From positions 3,544,154-3,591,813 of the forward strand of contig NW_019091359.1 in assembly GCF_001949145.1 (NCBI RefSeq): a stretch of 47,660 nt of DNA. Direction: 5' to 3'. This document shows, in pieces, positions 35,601-47,660 of this stretch. How positions within the stretch are numbered: the first letter of the stretch is position 1; every line of letters begins with the position of its first letter. A model generated the notes under the pieces. It was given only the letters and a program-made list of their open reading frames with translations, had not been told where the DNA came from and made no database searches. The position numbers and the translations under genes are program-made. The DNA comes from Acanthaster planci. Its lineage: Eukaryota; Echinodermata; Asteroidea; Valvatida; Acanthasteridae.

Positions 35601-38600
35601 GAACACGGTCTTCGCTAATCTCCTCATCGTACCCGGCGTTCTCTCCAAAACTTTAAAAATAACAGTCAGTGACAAAGCCTTCAGAGTGGCAGGATTGCAT
35701 CTCTGGAAAACACTTCTAGTAGCTTTGAGGGGGCGGAGTACGAGTGTATTTTTAGGCTTTCCATGAAGACCCTCGTTTTCCTAGACTTCATGCACAAAAA
35801 TTGAATGTTTGTTTTTTTTTCTGAATATTTTTGTTGTTTATTTAACACGTTTGTGTTGGCCTATTGTGCTTGTTTTTATGTTTTTCTGGTAATGAGGTTT
35901 AGAGCTGTGAGTTTGGTGTAGCACGGTACCTACTTTGTATTATCATTACATGGACCTAATTTGGGAGAGAGTACAGAATGCAAAATTTGTACGACAAGCC
36001 TAGTAGACTCCCAGAAGTCATATTTTATGTAATTTCCACAGAGTAAAGTTTAACGTTTCCTCCTTGACTACAGTTTCATTTTATACAAATCACAGAGACG
36101 CAACGTACAAGTCGCCGTCAGAGGTACATTAATTTTGTTACCCTAGATTTATTACGTATTAATGATTATCCACGTCAATATTTTGTACAGTGCGCACGAA
36201 AGTTAATAAATTCTAGCACTTTGTAGATCCTCATTAGTGTCATTGTTATCATTTAACAATTTTGTGAGTAATCTGGATACTGCAATTTTTAATAAACATC
36301 GTCATTCAGGTTTAGCCCAGTTGCGGTAAAATAATTTCTGCCCACTTTGACCTACATATCAAGCTTAAGTTAATACGGAAGTGGAGTGTCTGAAAAACAA
36401 AACCACGATGCAAGATGTGTTCTTAACTCGGTAAAAGTTTACATACATGTTTAATTCACATTTCTGGCTCTATCTCTCTTAATATATGAATTGTCTTTGC
36501 TGATTCGCAGTACCTGAGTCTCGATGGATACAGCCTGTCCACTGATGATATGATTAAGCTTGGTGAAGGCAAATATAACATCAAGGTGGGGACATGTGTT
36601 CACCATAAATTTAATATCAGCTTGACAGTCTGTGATATGATGGACCGTTAAAACAATGGTAGATGCACATTACCATATGATTGTATATTTAAACGGAAGT
36701 TTTCATAGCAGCATTAAACCACATAAAACATTCATCACGTAGAGGATAATTAACACGACAATATAAAATCTGTTACTGTATAAAATAGATTTGGAACGTA
36801 AAGAATGTATTATTTTCTTAAATTTTATAAACGTTATTCACCACTCATTTGGGTAAAATATTTATTTAATTTAAATTAATTTAAACCATTATTGAACCTG
36901 ACAGTATTATAAAATGACACACCTTTTTTTCTCAGTTGACGGACGAAGCATGGGAGAAAGTCACAGCGGCAAGGAATCTACTGGAAAAGATTGTGGAAGA
37001 AAACAGAGGTCAGTTTTTACTTTATTTCATGAAGACTCTGTATTCTTTAATCAGTTGATGATACAATTTGTGATAGGAAACTCGAATCTGTAATGTGTAC
37101 ATAGCATCATCGATTCAGCATATTTTGTTTATTGGAGTCAATTCTGGTCATAAACGATTCAACAGTTCAGTGCATGATACCATGCAAAATATTTAAGTGA
37201 ATTTATAATCAACAAATATATGAAAAAGGATAGCATTTGAACACGTTTGGATTGTCTCACAGGTGTTACTTTAAGCATCCTTCGAATCATATTTTTGTTT
37301 CAACCGCAAAATAAAGCGAAGAATGGCTTCGCCATTTTTGTAAATAACATTTGAATATTCTGATTTTCTTGTAGTGGTGTACGGTGTGACAACAGGCTTT
37401 GGAAAGTTCTCTACTGTGGTTGTCCCTCCTGAAAAACTCAAGTAGGTGTGCTAAAATGGAAAAAGTAGGATAATGGTTCTGTGGGGTTTCTTAAGACTAA
37501 TACGAGCCGTTTCGGTTTTTCGTTTAATAATCATAATGCCCCACTGATGAATTTGTACACTGGTTGTTTGAAAATGCATTGAATAGCAGTGATAAACTGA
37601 AATTGAACGTAAGTACATTTACTTTGAGCAATATTACAGAGGTTAATAGGTGTCTGTTGCTTTTAATCTGTTAATTACATTACCAGTTATTCAATGCGTT
37701 GAACACAAATCAACAATACTGGCAACAGTACAAACTTCATGGTTAAATTTGAGAAACGAAATATGCTCACAATGCTCACAATCTCGCTAAATGTATTTTC
37801 TTTCTGACAGTGAGATGCAGGAGAACCTGATCCGCTCTCATGCCGCTGGGGTGGGTGAACCGCTCACCCCTGAACGTACTCGACGCTTGCTGGCCTTACG
37901 CATCAATGTGATTGCAAAGGGGCATAGTGGGCTATCTCCTAAGAACCTTAGAAGCATGATCGATGCCTTCAATTGTAAGATTTGTTCTTTATACCATCTC
38001 CTCATTATTAACCCCTAGTCCAAATTAATTTAAAATCCTTTCAATAAAATCTACACAAACGTTATGCACGTGAACATAATCACGGGTACAGTTCTGGACT
38101 ACCCATTTATGCAAGATCATTTTAAAAGTAACTCCTGCGGCACACCAAGGGGGGTGGGGCCTCTATTGTTCAAAGTTCTGCTTCTTTTTAAGGCTAATTT
38201 TTTCTTCTTTTTCAGCGTCCTGCTTGCCCTTAGTTCCAGAGAAGGGTACCGTTGGCGCAAGTGGTGATTTGGCTCCCTTGAGTCATCTTGCCCTGGGGAT
38301 GATGGGAGAAGGCAAGATGTGGAGTCCTCGTACAGGATGGGGTGATGCTAAAACGGTGAGGTCTTCAACCTAATTCAGGTTTTTTCTAGCTTTTAGAAAG
38401 TGATTAGCCCCAGTTGTATGTCTTACTGCTTGAGGCACGCACTCAACGTTTGTGACCTTTTTAACTTGCCCAAGCCGAACAGCATTGTTAAACTGTACCG
38501 TTTTCAGATTAATTTTTTCAAATGTCAGTAGTTTTTCGCAGTTCGCAAATATTGTCCACAAACTCCAAATCACTAAAAATATTCAGTGCTTATAAGGTAA

Positions 38601-41600
38601 TGCAAGGAGACTTGCTCCCTTCTTCAATTAAGCCTCAATCCAAATAAAGCTGGTGGTATATAATATGACATCTAGATGTTTTCATTTTGTGTTTCTCTCA
38701 AACAGATCCTGAAGATGCATGGAGTAGAACCGATTGTACTTGGCCCGAAGGAGGTACACGTAGAAATCTTTCCTTAGATTTGATGTTAATCATCTGATTC
38801 TTGCCAGGCCCTGTAGTTGACGCTTGTCTGCCAAACCCTGTCGCACCTAATTTTTGATCGATCAACTGAAAATGATTACAAAGCAATATCACGTGGTCGT
38901 TAAACACACGGAAAATGTTAAACGTGAATTTCAGCTTGTGCTTAACTTCGATAAAAATTGTACTGAAAAACTACTGACCGTTGCGATTTCTCTGAAAAGG
39001 GTCTTGCGTTGATCAACGGTGCACAGCTGATCACTGCACTCGGCACTGAGGGTAAGTTCTAAGATGGAGTCTTTGTTGTATCTCTCTTTGTAGACGGAGT
39101 GCTTTTACATGAACTCTATATTCTAGTCTAGCATTCAGTCTGACAATTCAGCACAGTTGATAAGCTGGGCTTTATGCTGTGCCGTGCATGATTCAAAGCT
39201 TGCCAGTAATATGTCATTGTATTTCGCTAGTCAGCCAGGTTTACGATCCTTACTATACGAAAGTATTATGTCAGTATTTTCCGCAGGTGAAATCCAGCCT
39301 TCTGCTTGTTTACAGTAATAAGGGAACGCTTGTAGCATGGCAAAGTTTGCTTCAGAGGCCTCGTTCATCAACGGTTGTGTGTTACGCATTGCAAGTACGC
39401 ATTGGAGGATGTAACTAATTTATGCACCGTATACGTGTTACGTAGTAGGAGGCATGTTTTGGTAAACTGCATCAGTCTCAAGAGCATCAGGCACGTTTGT
39501 ATGATATGCACACGAACTTGTTTCACCTGATTACTTATTGTGCTCACTTCAATTTTATCACATAATTTGAATTTTCCCAAGACATTTTGATGAAATGAAA
39601 CATACTAAATCGTCTTTTATTTTAGCCGTTGAGCGAGCAGCAGCTATTGCACGTCAGGCTGATGTTGTTGCCGCTCTGACATTGGATGTTCTGAAAGGAA
39701 CAAACGCTGCTTTTGATAGTCGTAAGTTCATTATAGTCAGAGAAATAAAGGGCCACAAACCATACAAATCATGAACAACCCTCTCAACAATTATAAACAG
39801 AATCTTACACCATTAATGACGGTTGACACCAATTTAGAAAATATTTGGTGTATACATCCATTAAACATAACATTGGCTAGAGACGCCATGCATCACTTTT
39901 GAGACTCAAACTCTTTGGCTGCTTGACAATTCTACCATTGGTTGGCAATTCCAATCAGCACGGGGCTCTTCATACGCAAGTTAAATCTCTTTTTTTGTAT
40001 ACAGAAATCCATGCAGCAAGACCCCACAAGGGTCAAATGCTAGTGGCCAGCAACCTACGTTCTCTGCTGGCTTCAGATGTCCACCCCTCCCAAATTTTTG
40101 ACCAACTGTGTGACCGTGTGCAAGATGCATACACTCTGCGTTGCTGTCCGCAGGTATATAGAGATGAACTGACTAGACACAATTTTGTGGCACTGCAGAT
40201 GATCAGCCTGTCAAATACATAATTTAACACATAGGCACGAAGTACAGTATTTTCTGCAGCAACACCTGATCTTTTTTAGTCTCAGGCATCGATTCCCTTA
40301 AGATTAAACGACATCTGTGGACTTTTCTTCCCAAAGCCTTTAACCGGATCAGGCAAAATCAGCCAAAATGCAATAATAAAAAGGCGTTGGTACCACGTTG
40401 CTCTAAGTAATTTGGGATGCAATACAGTTATTGCTCTAAGTGATTTGGGATGCGTTACAGTCATTGCTCTAAGTGATTTGGGATGCGTTACAGTTATTGC
40501 TCTAAGTGATTTGGGATGCGTTACAGTTATTGCTCTAAGTGATTTGGGATGCGTTACAGTTATTGCTCTAAGTGATTTGGGATGCGTTACAGTTATTGTG
40601 TCGACAGCTAACTGGTTAAAGTTTTTCCGTTTGTTTATCCAATTTACACAGCCACCTAGCGAAAAACAAATTGAATATTCCATGCCTCGTACGTGTGCTA
40701 AACATCTTTACAATCAGTATATATTAAACCATTTGCTTTGCTCAGGTTCATGGTATTGTCAACGACACCATTGAGTTTGTGCGAGGCGTTTTGACCACCG
40801 AACTGAACAGCGCAACTGACAATCCGGTATCTTTGTAAAGGGAAGGGGGATATCAGCGTGACAGTGCTTTTTTCTTATCCCCCTGGGATAAAGTAATTTA
40901 GTTCCAGTCTCTGAATTATTTTGCTGCTGTGATGTCGTCTTGCTTAGCAGTACATATATTGAGCAAATCTATTAAATATGTTTATTTAAAGTGGCATTTT
41001 CTTTAAACCTTTATTGCTTATTATAATTCTGTGTGTGTCCTTTGGTGCAAACGGCGATTCAGATGCAATGGAAGACAACAATTATTATTTACGAGGACTG
41101 TTCTTTACTGAAGGGAGAAATTACAAACATTTTGTTCTTTAGTATTGCACAAATTAGCTGAAAATTGACATGAGGCCATTGTGTTGCTGTGTTTAAATGA
41201 AACAGATTGTCCAAATATTAATGTTAATTTTTGTGGCTTTAAATTTCAAAGAGAAAATTCGACTCTTCTAACACTTCTTATCGGTTGTTGACTATGTAGA
41301 TGGTATTTGCTGACCGCCAAAAAACCATTTCTTGTGGGAACTTTCACGGGGAGTACCCTGCCAAGGTTTGTACAAATAGCAAATTGTATCTTCTTTTTCC
41401 TCAACACAATCAGCTCAGACAAATTGAAAAATAGTGATAGATGTTTTCCCATTTTTAATGGAAATTCATACCAGCTTATAAAGTCAATGTTCTGAGGCCT
41501 CTGAATGAGACAGGTGTGCACACAAATGTATCATATTTGTCCATAATACTATGGAGGAAACATATGCGAGGATTGTTGATAATGGGTTCCAGTCTGAAAC

Positions 41601-44600
41601 AAGGATGTTCATTTTTTGCCATTCTACGATCGTATGTTGGACAGAAGTGACCAACATTGAAAAATGCTGACAGGTGCTGGCAGGTGCCCTGTAATTTGCA
41701 CGGATGGCCAATGATGTCTACGGATTTTTGGAAATACAAAATGAAAACCAGATTTTAAAAATGTCATTTTTTCAGTTTACTTTAAGAGTCAACGAATTTG
41801 CCTCACACAGAAAGTTCTGAAAGAACACAACAAAGTTCGAGAGGAATTTCACTTTCTTAGTGCTGCACAAAACTGCACACACCGTGTTTATGATTTTGAT
41901 CGGTCTGTTATCACAGGTGCTGGACTATCTGGCCATCGGCGTCAGTGAACTGGCATGCATCAGTGAACGCCGAACTGAGCGACTTGTTAATCCATGTATG
42001 TAGTTCACAGGTCATTACCCGTGAAGGTTATTTGTAGGTTTTAAAACAGAGGCCAGGAGTTACAGACACTGAAGGCCATAACACGAGCCAATATCATTTC
42101 AAACAAGTAAAACTTGTCTTAATTAACATGGTTCGTAAAAGATGGAGCATTATGGCACTATTTCATTTTAGTGAGTGGATTTCAAAACAGAAAAGTTGGT
42201 ATTTTGAAGCGTGTATCCTGCATACCTGCATCATGGGAAGAAATCTCAGCTTTTAATAAGATGTTGCGAACGAGGCTCCATTATTAGTCCTTCTGTATCT
42301 TACAATGATAAAAGTATGTAAATAATATGGATTTTTTTCTTGCATTTTCCGTGGAACTGCTCGTCAGTATTGGAGGTCTGATCATGCTCTATAGGAAGGA
42401 ACTTTGAAGTTGACTCTGAAATTCAAGGTTCCTTCATAAGATGGTAAATGTGTGGTAGTGCTTTGCATGTCTTTTTAAAATGAAAAATAAAGATTGTTAG
42501 TTGGAATCTTAGACCTCCAACCTCAGGAAGAGATTGATGTGTTTCCTCTGTATTCACAAAAGGGCCTATACTAAACTGTGAATCGATCTTTTCTAATCTT
42601 CAACAGGTTGAGGACGTAAGCTTTCCCATTAACCGCAGAAAAGCCCAGAGGTTTCACAACATGTTTGTATGATTATTCTAACTTCTGTTGTGTTTTTTAA
42701 CCTCTTTTTCCTTTGGATGTAGCACTGAGTGAACTGCCAGCGTTTCTGGTGAATGACGGTGGGAATAACTCCGGCTTCATGATCGCTCACTGCACGGCAG
42801 CTGCTCTGGGTAAATGCGGACACCATGATTACATCCATAAATTGTCATATACAGATATGAGCAGACTAAGCGGTGGGGAATACAGATGAAATTCAATTTC
42901 TAAAAACCTGTCGACCGTGCAAAATTCCCAAACTGGGGGTTGGTATTGACCTTTATCGAAGATTACAGGGCGCCGTTTATTATACATTTTATGTGATATT
43001 AAGTTATTCTTAAATTTTTACTTTCAAACATCTAAACACTCCACAAAAATTTAAATAGACCAAAAGAAAAATAGTTAATTATAGGTGTGAGTAGTTTAAG
43101 TCAACATGCTAAAAAGACACGTGTTAGCAGTATTTATAAAGTTCCAGATTGGGCAATATTTCTCAAGAAAACTAGCCTTTTTCCCAAAGAAGATGGCTGT
43201 AAACAGTAAAAGCATCATATGCTATACCTGGCTTTGGACAGATGGTGGGATGGATAAGTGTTACTGTATAGTAACCCTGACTCCTAGGTTGTACGTAAAC
43301 TCATTTTAAAAGAGAAGGATTTGGGACTGTTACGGTCAACTTTAAAGTTTGAATATTAGGTAAAGTGTAAACCCATATCAGGTCTTTGAGGTACTTCGGG
43401 GCCGACTTACCATAATGGATGAGATTGAAAAGGATTCAACCCGTTAATCTAACCAGAACCCAGTGCAGTACAAGTATGGGTGTCCTGTCTACACAATGAT
43501 CCATTATTCTACCATAACAACCAGTCATGCAGCAACATTCTAAATATGCTTGATTCAAAGCGATGACAAAAAAATAATAAAGTGACAATCATACACTCTA
43601 AAATAAACTGCTTTGATAAAAATCTCTGCTTTGAAGTAAATCCTTCCCTTTCCTTGTCGTTATTCTTTGACCAGTGTCTGAAAACAAAGTTCTGACTCAT
43701 CCAGCGTCTGTTGACTCACTGCCAACCAGTGCAAACCAGGAAGATCATGTTAGCATGGGAGGATTCTCTGCCAGAAAATGCCTGACTGTAGTTGAGCATG
43801 TGGAACAAAGTAAGCTTTACCAAAAGCACCCTTTACAATTCGACTGAAACGCGTGACTAAAGTGTGATCTTGAGTCCCACGGAATTTAGTCCAAATTTCA
43901 AGCAACAAATGATTCAGAATAATTACAAAGCTACATGAAATTTGAGGTCATAATGCTATGCGATAAAGTCACATGATATGAGAACTACCACCACGGGGGT
44001 GGGGTAGAGTGGAGGAGGGAAGGGCGACGCTAATGTCGCAATCCTACCGAGCGACAGTTATCGTGCTGTTCTATCTTGTACATGTACATGTTCATTGTAG
44101 GCCTAATTCTCTTCGCAGTTATGAGCATCGAGACACTCTGTGACAACTGGGCAAGTTTCAATTTTTGGACAATCGAACGAAAGCTCTTAGACTTTACTTT
44201 TAATAGATTTTAAACGTAGGCGCTTTGTAAGTTGATAATGTTAAATAACGCCCCCTCTCGAAGTCTTTTTTTTTGTGCGTTTACTGGACAAACTCCAACT
44301 TTAACTAAAAACAGCCCATTTTTCTTTTTAAGCTCTGGCCATCGAGTTGTTGGCAGCGTGCCAAGGCATTGAGTTCCATCGTCCGCTGAAAACTACAGCT
44401 CCATTGGAGGAAGTCTACCAACTTGTTCGCTCTGTAGTGGCGTAAGTCTTACTTCTCCTTGACTTGATCTTAGTGGAATAATGTCGTGTTTTGATGCTCT
44501 GAGGCAAACTTGGCGAACAGGAGTTGTATCATAGCATTGTTAGAGACTACTTACAAGAGCTTACAAGATATACTCCAAACAGCTTTGCAGCGTTTCATTA

Positions 44601-45598
44601 CGGTTATGTTATGGGCTGTCTAAGCGTGGCAGGATTGTGCCCAAGCATGGCCAGCAAAATGACGCTAAAATATGATTGCCAACAGACTGAATCCATACCA
44701 GATTTCAGCTTGAATCTAATAATCTGGTTATTTTTTCACTGTCTTTACACACAGACCCTGGGACAAGGATCGCTACATGGCCCCAGACATTGAAGCAGCA
44801 ACTAAGCTCCTGAGGGAAGAGAAGGTGTGTAGGCCCAAAATGCAAGATCCTATACTTTCGGTTTGGTCTTGTAATTACGCGTGACATCTTTAATATTTAA
44901 AAGCTTTTTTAAGGAAAAGGTCAAAATTAAATCATGTTGGTATTTTTTGGATAGCTTTTCAATGCCCTGTGCACTGTAACGAAGAATCTTTGCCAATTAT
45001 AGCAGCAATTCACTTGAAAATATTTTACGAAATAACCAGAAATTAAACCATAATACTTGGTCTGTGTGATTCTATGATGAAGTCTTTGAGTTCTGTGCTT
45101 CTAGGGTTAGCACAGCGTTTGTGTACTTTTCAGATGTTAATTAATTGGCAGTTACTAGCACTATAGCACAATAAGTACACAAGGTTGCATCTACCAGAGC
45201 CATGACTCAGGGTCCAGATATGTTGTAAAAACATGACCGTTGTACAGTCATATATGTACAGCCAACTGGGCACTAAAACAGTAAGCCTTCTTGGGTAAAC
45301 ATGGCCTATGCCTTTGTGAGAAATGGAGTTCACCTGCGAAAATTGGTTTTCTGACTTCCACTCAGACTTTTAAAAACTATAGACCTACATGAATTGTGTG
45401 CTCCTACTCTATCAGGCTACACAAAGAGAACATACGAGAAAAATACCAGTATTGGGTCAGAGAACAATTATGGTAAATGCATTTTTGCATTTATTTTGAA
45501 TTATTTTAAAGGTGTGGAAAGCAGTCAAACCTTACATGGACAACTACCATGCAGAGCGACAGAAGGCAGCAAGGATTTCGTCATCGCCAGTATCTTAG
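29628..45598 (+). CDS. HAL: Histidine ammonia-lyase (histidase)
   Basis: HAL deaminates L-histidine to trans-urocanate and ammonia, the first step of histidine catabolism, as a cytosolic tetramer. Coding exons are 29628-29862, 34654-34712, 36511-36585, 36936-37008, 37375-37441, 37811-37974, 38216-38355, 38706-38753, 39000-39051, 39626-39721, 40005-40153, 40746-40826, 41300-41365, 41917-41995, 42723-42809, 43675-43809, 44333-44441, 44755-44824 and 45512-45598. These total 1,872 bases, 623 residues; the human protein has 657. The MIO cofactor triad is Ala239-Ser240-Gly241 in [18 protein letters not shown]. Expected active-site residues are present: Tyr150 in VYGVTTGFG, His180 in RSH, Asn293 in LINGAQ, Gln376/Tyr379/Arg382 in [12 protein letters not shown], Phe428 in [10 protein letters not shown] and Glu513 in QEDHVSMGG. 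The N-terminal linker (about residues 80-100) is shorter than in human. Residue 425 is Cys where human has Gly. All junction phases agree and there are no internal stops. Confidence 0.98.
29863..34653 (+). other. HAL intron 1
   Basis: A 4.8-kb intron and the largest in the gene. Words such as GACTAATC recur irregularly between about 30715 and 32000. An open frame of 109 codons at 33038-33367 begins with ATG but has no recognisable motif and no splice context. No transposon ends with target duplications were identified. Confidence 0.5.
34713..45511 (+). other. HAL introns 2-18
   Basis: The introns run between the exon coordinates given in the HAL entry, from about 250 bases to about 1.8 kb. 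All have GT donors and AG acceptors; intron 2 has the weakest donor (GTGTAT at 34713). Apart from the minisatellite in intron 11, I saw no structured element or nested gene. Confidence 0.6.
40398..40597 (+). repeat. 33-bp minisatellite in HAL intron 11
   Basis: Six tandem units of 33 bases start at 40398, 40431, 40464, 40497, 40530 and 40563. Each contains TTGCTCTAAGTGATTTGGGA and then TGCGTTACAG. The first unit differs at several places; the later ones are almost identical. Because 33 is a multiple of three and the unit lacks stops in some frames, long repetitive open frames appear on both strands (repeated [11 protein letters not shown] on plus, [11 protein letters not shown] on minus). I treat these as by-products, not proteins. 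Confidence 0.9.
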
Positions 45599-47660
45599 GG
45601 AAATGGCGGTACCACAACACTTAAGTGTTTCAAGTGAAGTACAGGACGACTCCTTACAAAAGGGTTGTTCAGAGTCCTCTCTTAAACCTTGAGAGGGCCA
45701 GTTAGGATCACATAGTATACAAGAAGATGCATGCTTTAATCAACTATTGTTACGTGATAAATATGATGTAAAAAAATGTGGCTTTTGTGGTAGATATTCG
45801 AAATGTGAATGTTCACACAGTAAAGTTACTCCGAACAGTTTTCATTAGATAATCGTTTATTTCATACCTACATAAAGATACATATTTAGTGATACCCAGA
45901 AAAAGTGATGTAACATATAATAGGAAATGATAGAAGAGGCACTGCGAATGGAGTTGCATCTGATTCTCACCTTAGTCCAACCATCGTGATGTAATGGCAC
46001 AGCTAACGATTAGTAGTTGATTTCACAAGCTGACAGCTGTCCCAAGGCGGTTTTTACGCGTCTTTTCAAGACAATTGAAGTCAGTCATGGATGACCAGAA
46101 ACATGCCTCCGAGTTATCAGTGGAAAGCTTGTTACCCTTATAGTCCCTGCTAAAGCTGTAATAATGGTCATAGTGCGCCTATAGCTTAATTTGCGAATGC
46201 CTGTTTCCTTTTTGGGGATACCCCGTATAATGGTACTCTGCATGACTACTTGCACAAGTAATGCGTTTATGCTGACAGGCAGTCTCAATACAATGTTATG
46301 TACATTTCGTCTGTAGTGTGATAGATTTAAATCATACGATCTCACACTAAAATTAAATAGTTGAATTGAATTTGACCGAAGTGTTATGGGCGTACAAAAT
46401 GTTTTAATTCTCAAAAGATTCATTCTTTTATTTTAGTAATGCAATTATCTTTGTAAACATTTATTACAACTTCAATCAATTTTGCTTTTATTTAGAAGTA
46501 AGTCTTGACTCATTGTGTTGAAGGTTTTCTTTTAGAAAAATTCCGCGAGAAATATCGTGGGTAGCGCTTTAATAATAGCACCAATCGATGCTATTGTAAG
46601 CACGATGAATGCATTTGCATCACTTAACATAAGTATCTTATACCCGAAAACTCCTTGATAGAAGCAAAAAAATATTTGCTAAAGATGAAATAATACGACC
46701 AAATTCCTTTGAAATAGAATTGGTTATAATTCGGGACCAAATCTATATATATTCTTAAATTTGGAAACAATTTCAATCATTCTTACGGGTCAGTAGAACT
46801 GGTGATAATTGTTTAGTGGGAAATAAGCCAAATTAATATCCACATTCATAACAAAGGCTTAACTGCCTGACGCTAAAATTTTTCCAATGTTACAAAATTG
46901 ATACAACCTTGTGTACGATGAGTTATCATGTTATTCAAAATGATTCCCGGAAGTGTGTTTAGGACTACGTTTAATCATAGAGTTGAAAACACTGTCGCAT
47001 ATTGGAAAATTTGCCCTTATATAGAGGTGTAGCTTAGCCAAGCTCTATTATAACTTGCGGTAAGCTTGTAAAGTTTCGTTTAGTGTCATATGATTGTGAT
47101 ATTTCCGTAGTTAGTCGTGGAGCTCCGAGTAAGCGTCCTCGAGAGGGTTAAATCTTGCTCAGTGTGAAATGCCACTGTTAAAAGAAGTTAATTGATAATA
47201 ATAATAATAAATAGTAATAATACTAGTAGGCATCATAATAATGGTGCTAACTTGGAAAAAAAGGAATTTCATCTATAATTGTACGTTTTTAGAATAAAAT
47301 AGAAGATTCCTAATTAAAAACATTACACCTGTATGAGGAAAGATACTTCTGAGTGGTTTCTCAACTTGGGTGAGTGCCATTACGATCAAAAACAAAGCTG
47401 TCCGTTATATGTACGTTATTACTTTATTGCGAACGACTGTGCCAGCCCTGAATCTGTTGCTTCTGAACCATTTTTTTAGACCACTTAGAAGAAATGAAAC
47501 CCGAACGGTTGAGATCCCTTTTATTGTCGAAAATGTAGAAAATTAAGATTATAAATGAAGTAAATCAGCATCAACCCTTTAGCTCACTGTATTCAAATCC
47601 AGAAAATTGCCTTGTGGGTTATGCGCCCAGGGAAGTGAAAAAAATCCGGTGAGGGGAAAA
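45599..47660 (+). other. HAL 3' UTR and downstream intergenic DNA
   Basis: No gene was recognised after the HAL stop at 45596-45598. An AAT-type microsatellite lies at about 47194-47225, and an AATAAA at about 47294. No clear AATAAA lies in the first 500 bases after the stop, so the polyadenylation site may use a variant signal. Confidence 0.45.

Noticed and set aside
40282-40774. Two overlapping repetitive-protein frames on opposite strands
   Set aside because: Both are produced by the 33-bp minisatellite, lie in a HAL intron and have no independent gene signals.
1-47660. CRISPR array, prokaryotic operon or phage-like module
   Set aside because: The window is clearly intron-containing animal DNA; the only regular repeat is an intronic minisatellite without spacers.

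Overview
The window is animal nuclear DNA. It is AT-rich and CpG-containing, its genes are split by GT-AG introns of roughly 100 to 4,800 bases, and it carries many short DNA transposons and a decayed LINE. The proteins are clear orthologues of human genes. Gene architecture, intron sizes, the repeat types and frequent words such as TAGGCCTA suggest a marine invertebrate, perhaps a deuterostome, but I cannot name the species from sequence alone.

Layout. (1) 357-542, plus strand: last coding exon of an unidentified coiled-coil-like protein. (2) 2689-4863, minus: complete LSM8 in four coding exons (96 aa). (3) About 4864-6739: divergent promoter interval with a very GC-rich core near 5155-5215. 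(4) 6740-9453, plus: complete MRPL2 (mitochondrial uL2m), four coding exons, 327 aa. (5) 10919-14433, minus: complete MFSD3-type transporter, five coding exons, 427 aa, convergent with MRPL2. (6) 14434-29588: about 15 kb without a recognised gene. It holds a LINE fragment, hAT-like and other MITEs with target-site duplications, diverged tandem repeats, a strong hairpin, a 119-base assembly gap and one candidate orphan 5' exon. (7) 29628-45598, plus: complete histidine ammonia-lyase (HAL), 19 coding exons, 623 aa, with the MIO-forming Ala-Ser-Gly and all catalytic residues I could check. (8) 45599-47660: HAL 3' UTR and intergenic DNA.

The genes do not form a pathway. LSM8 (nuclear U6/RNA metabolism), MRPL2 (mitochondrial translation), MFSD3 (membrane transport) and HAL (histidine catabolism) are ordinary neighbours. 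All exon joins were checked by hand: phases agree at every junction and total lengths are multiples of three. I found no convincing new multi-gene system. The most informative unusual items are the transposon insertions with intact target duplications (one dated against a tandem-repeat copy that keeps the empty site), a 33-bp minisatellite in a HAL intron, a 23-bp-stem hairpin, and an unexplained CpG-rich candidate first exon.
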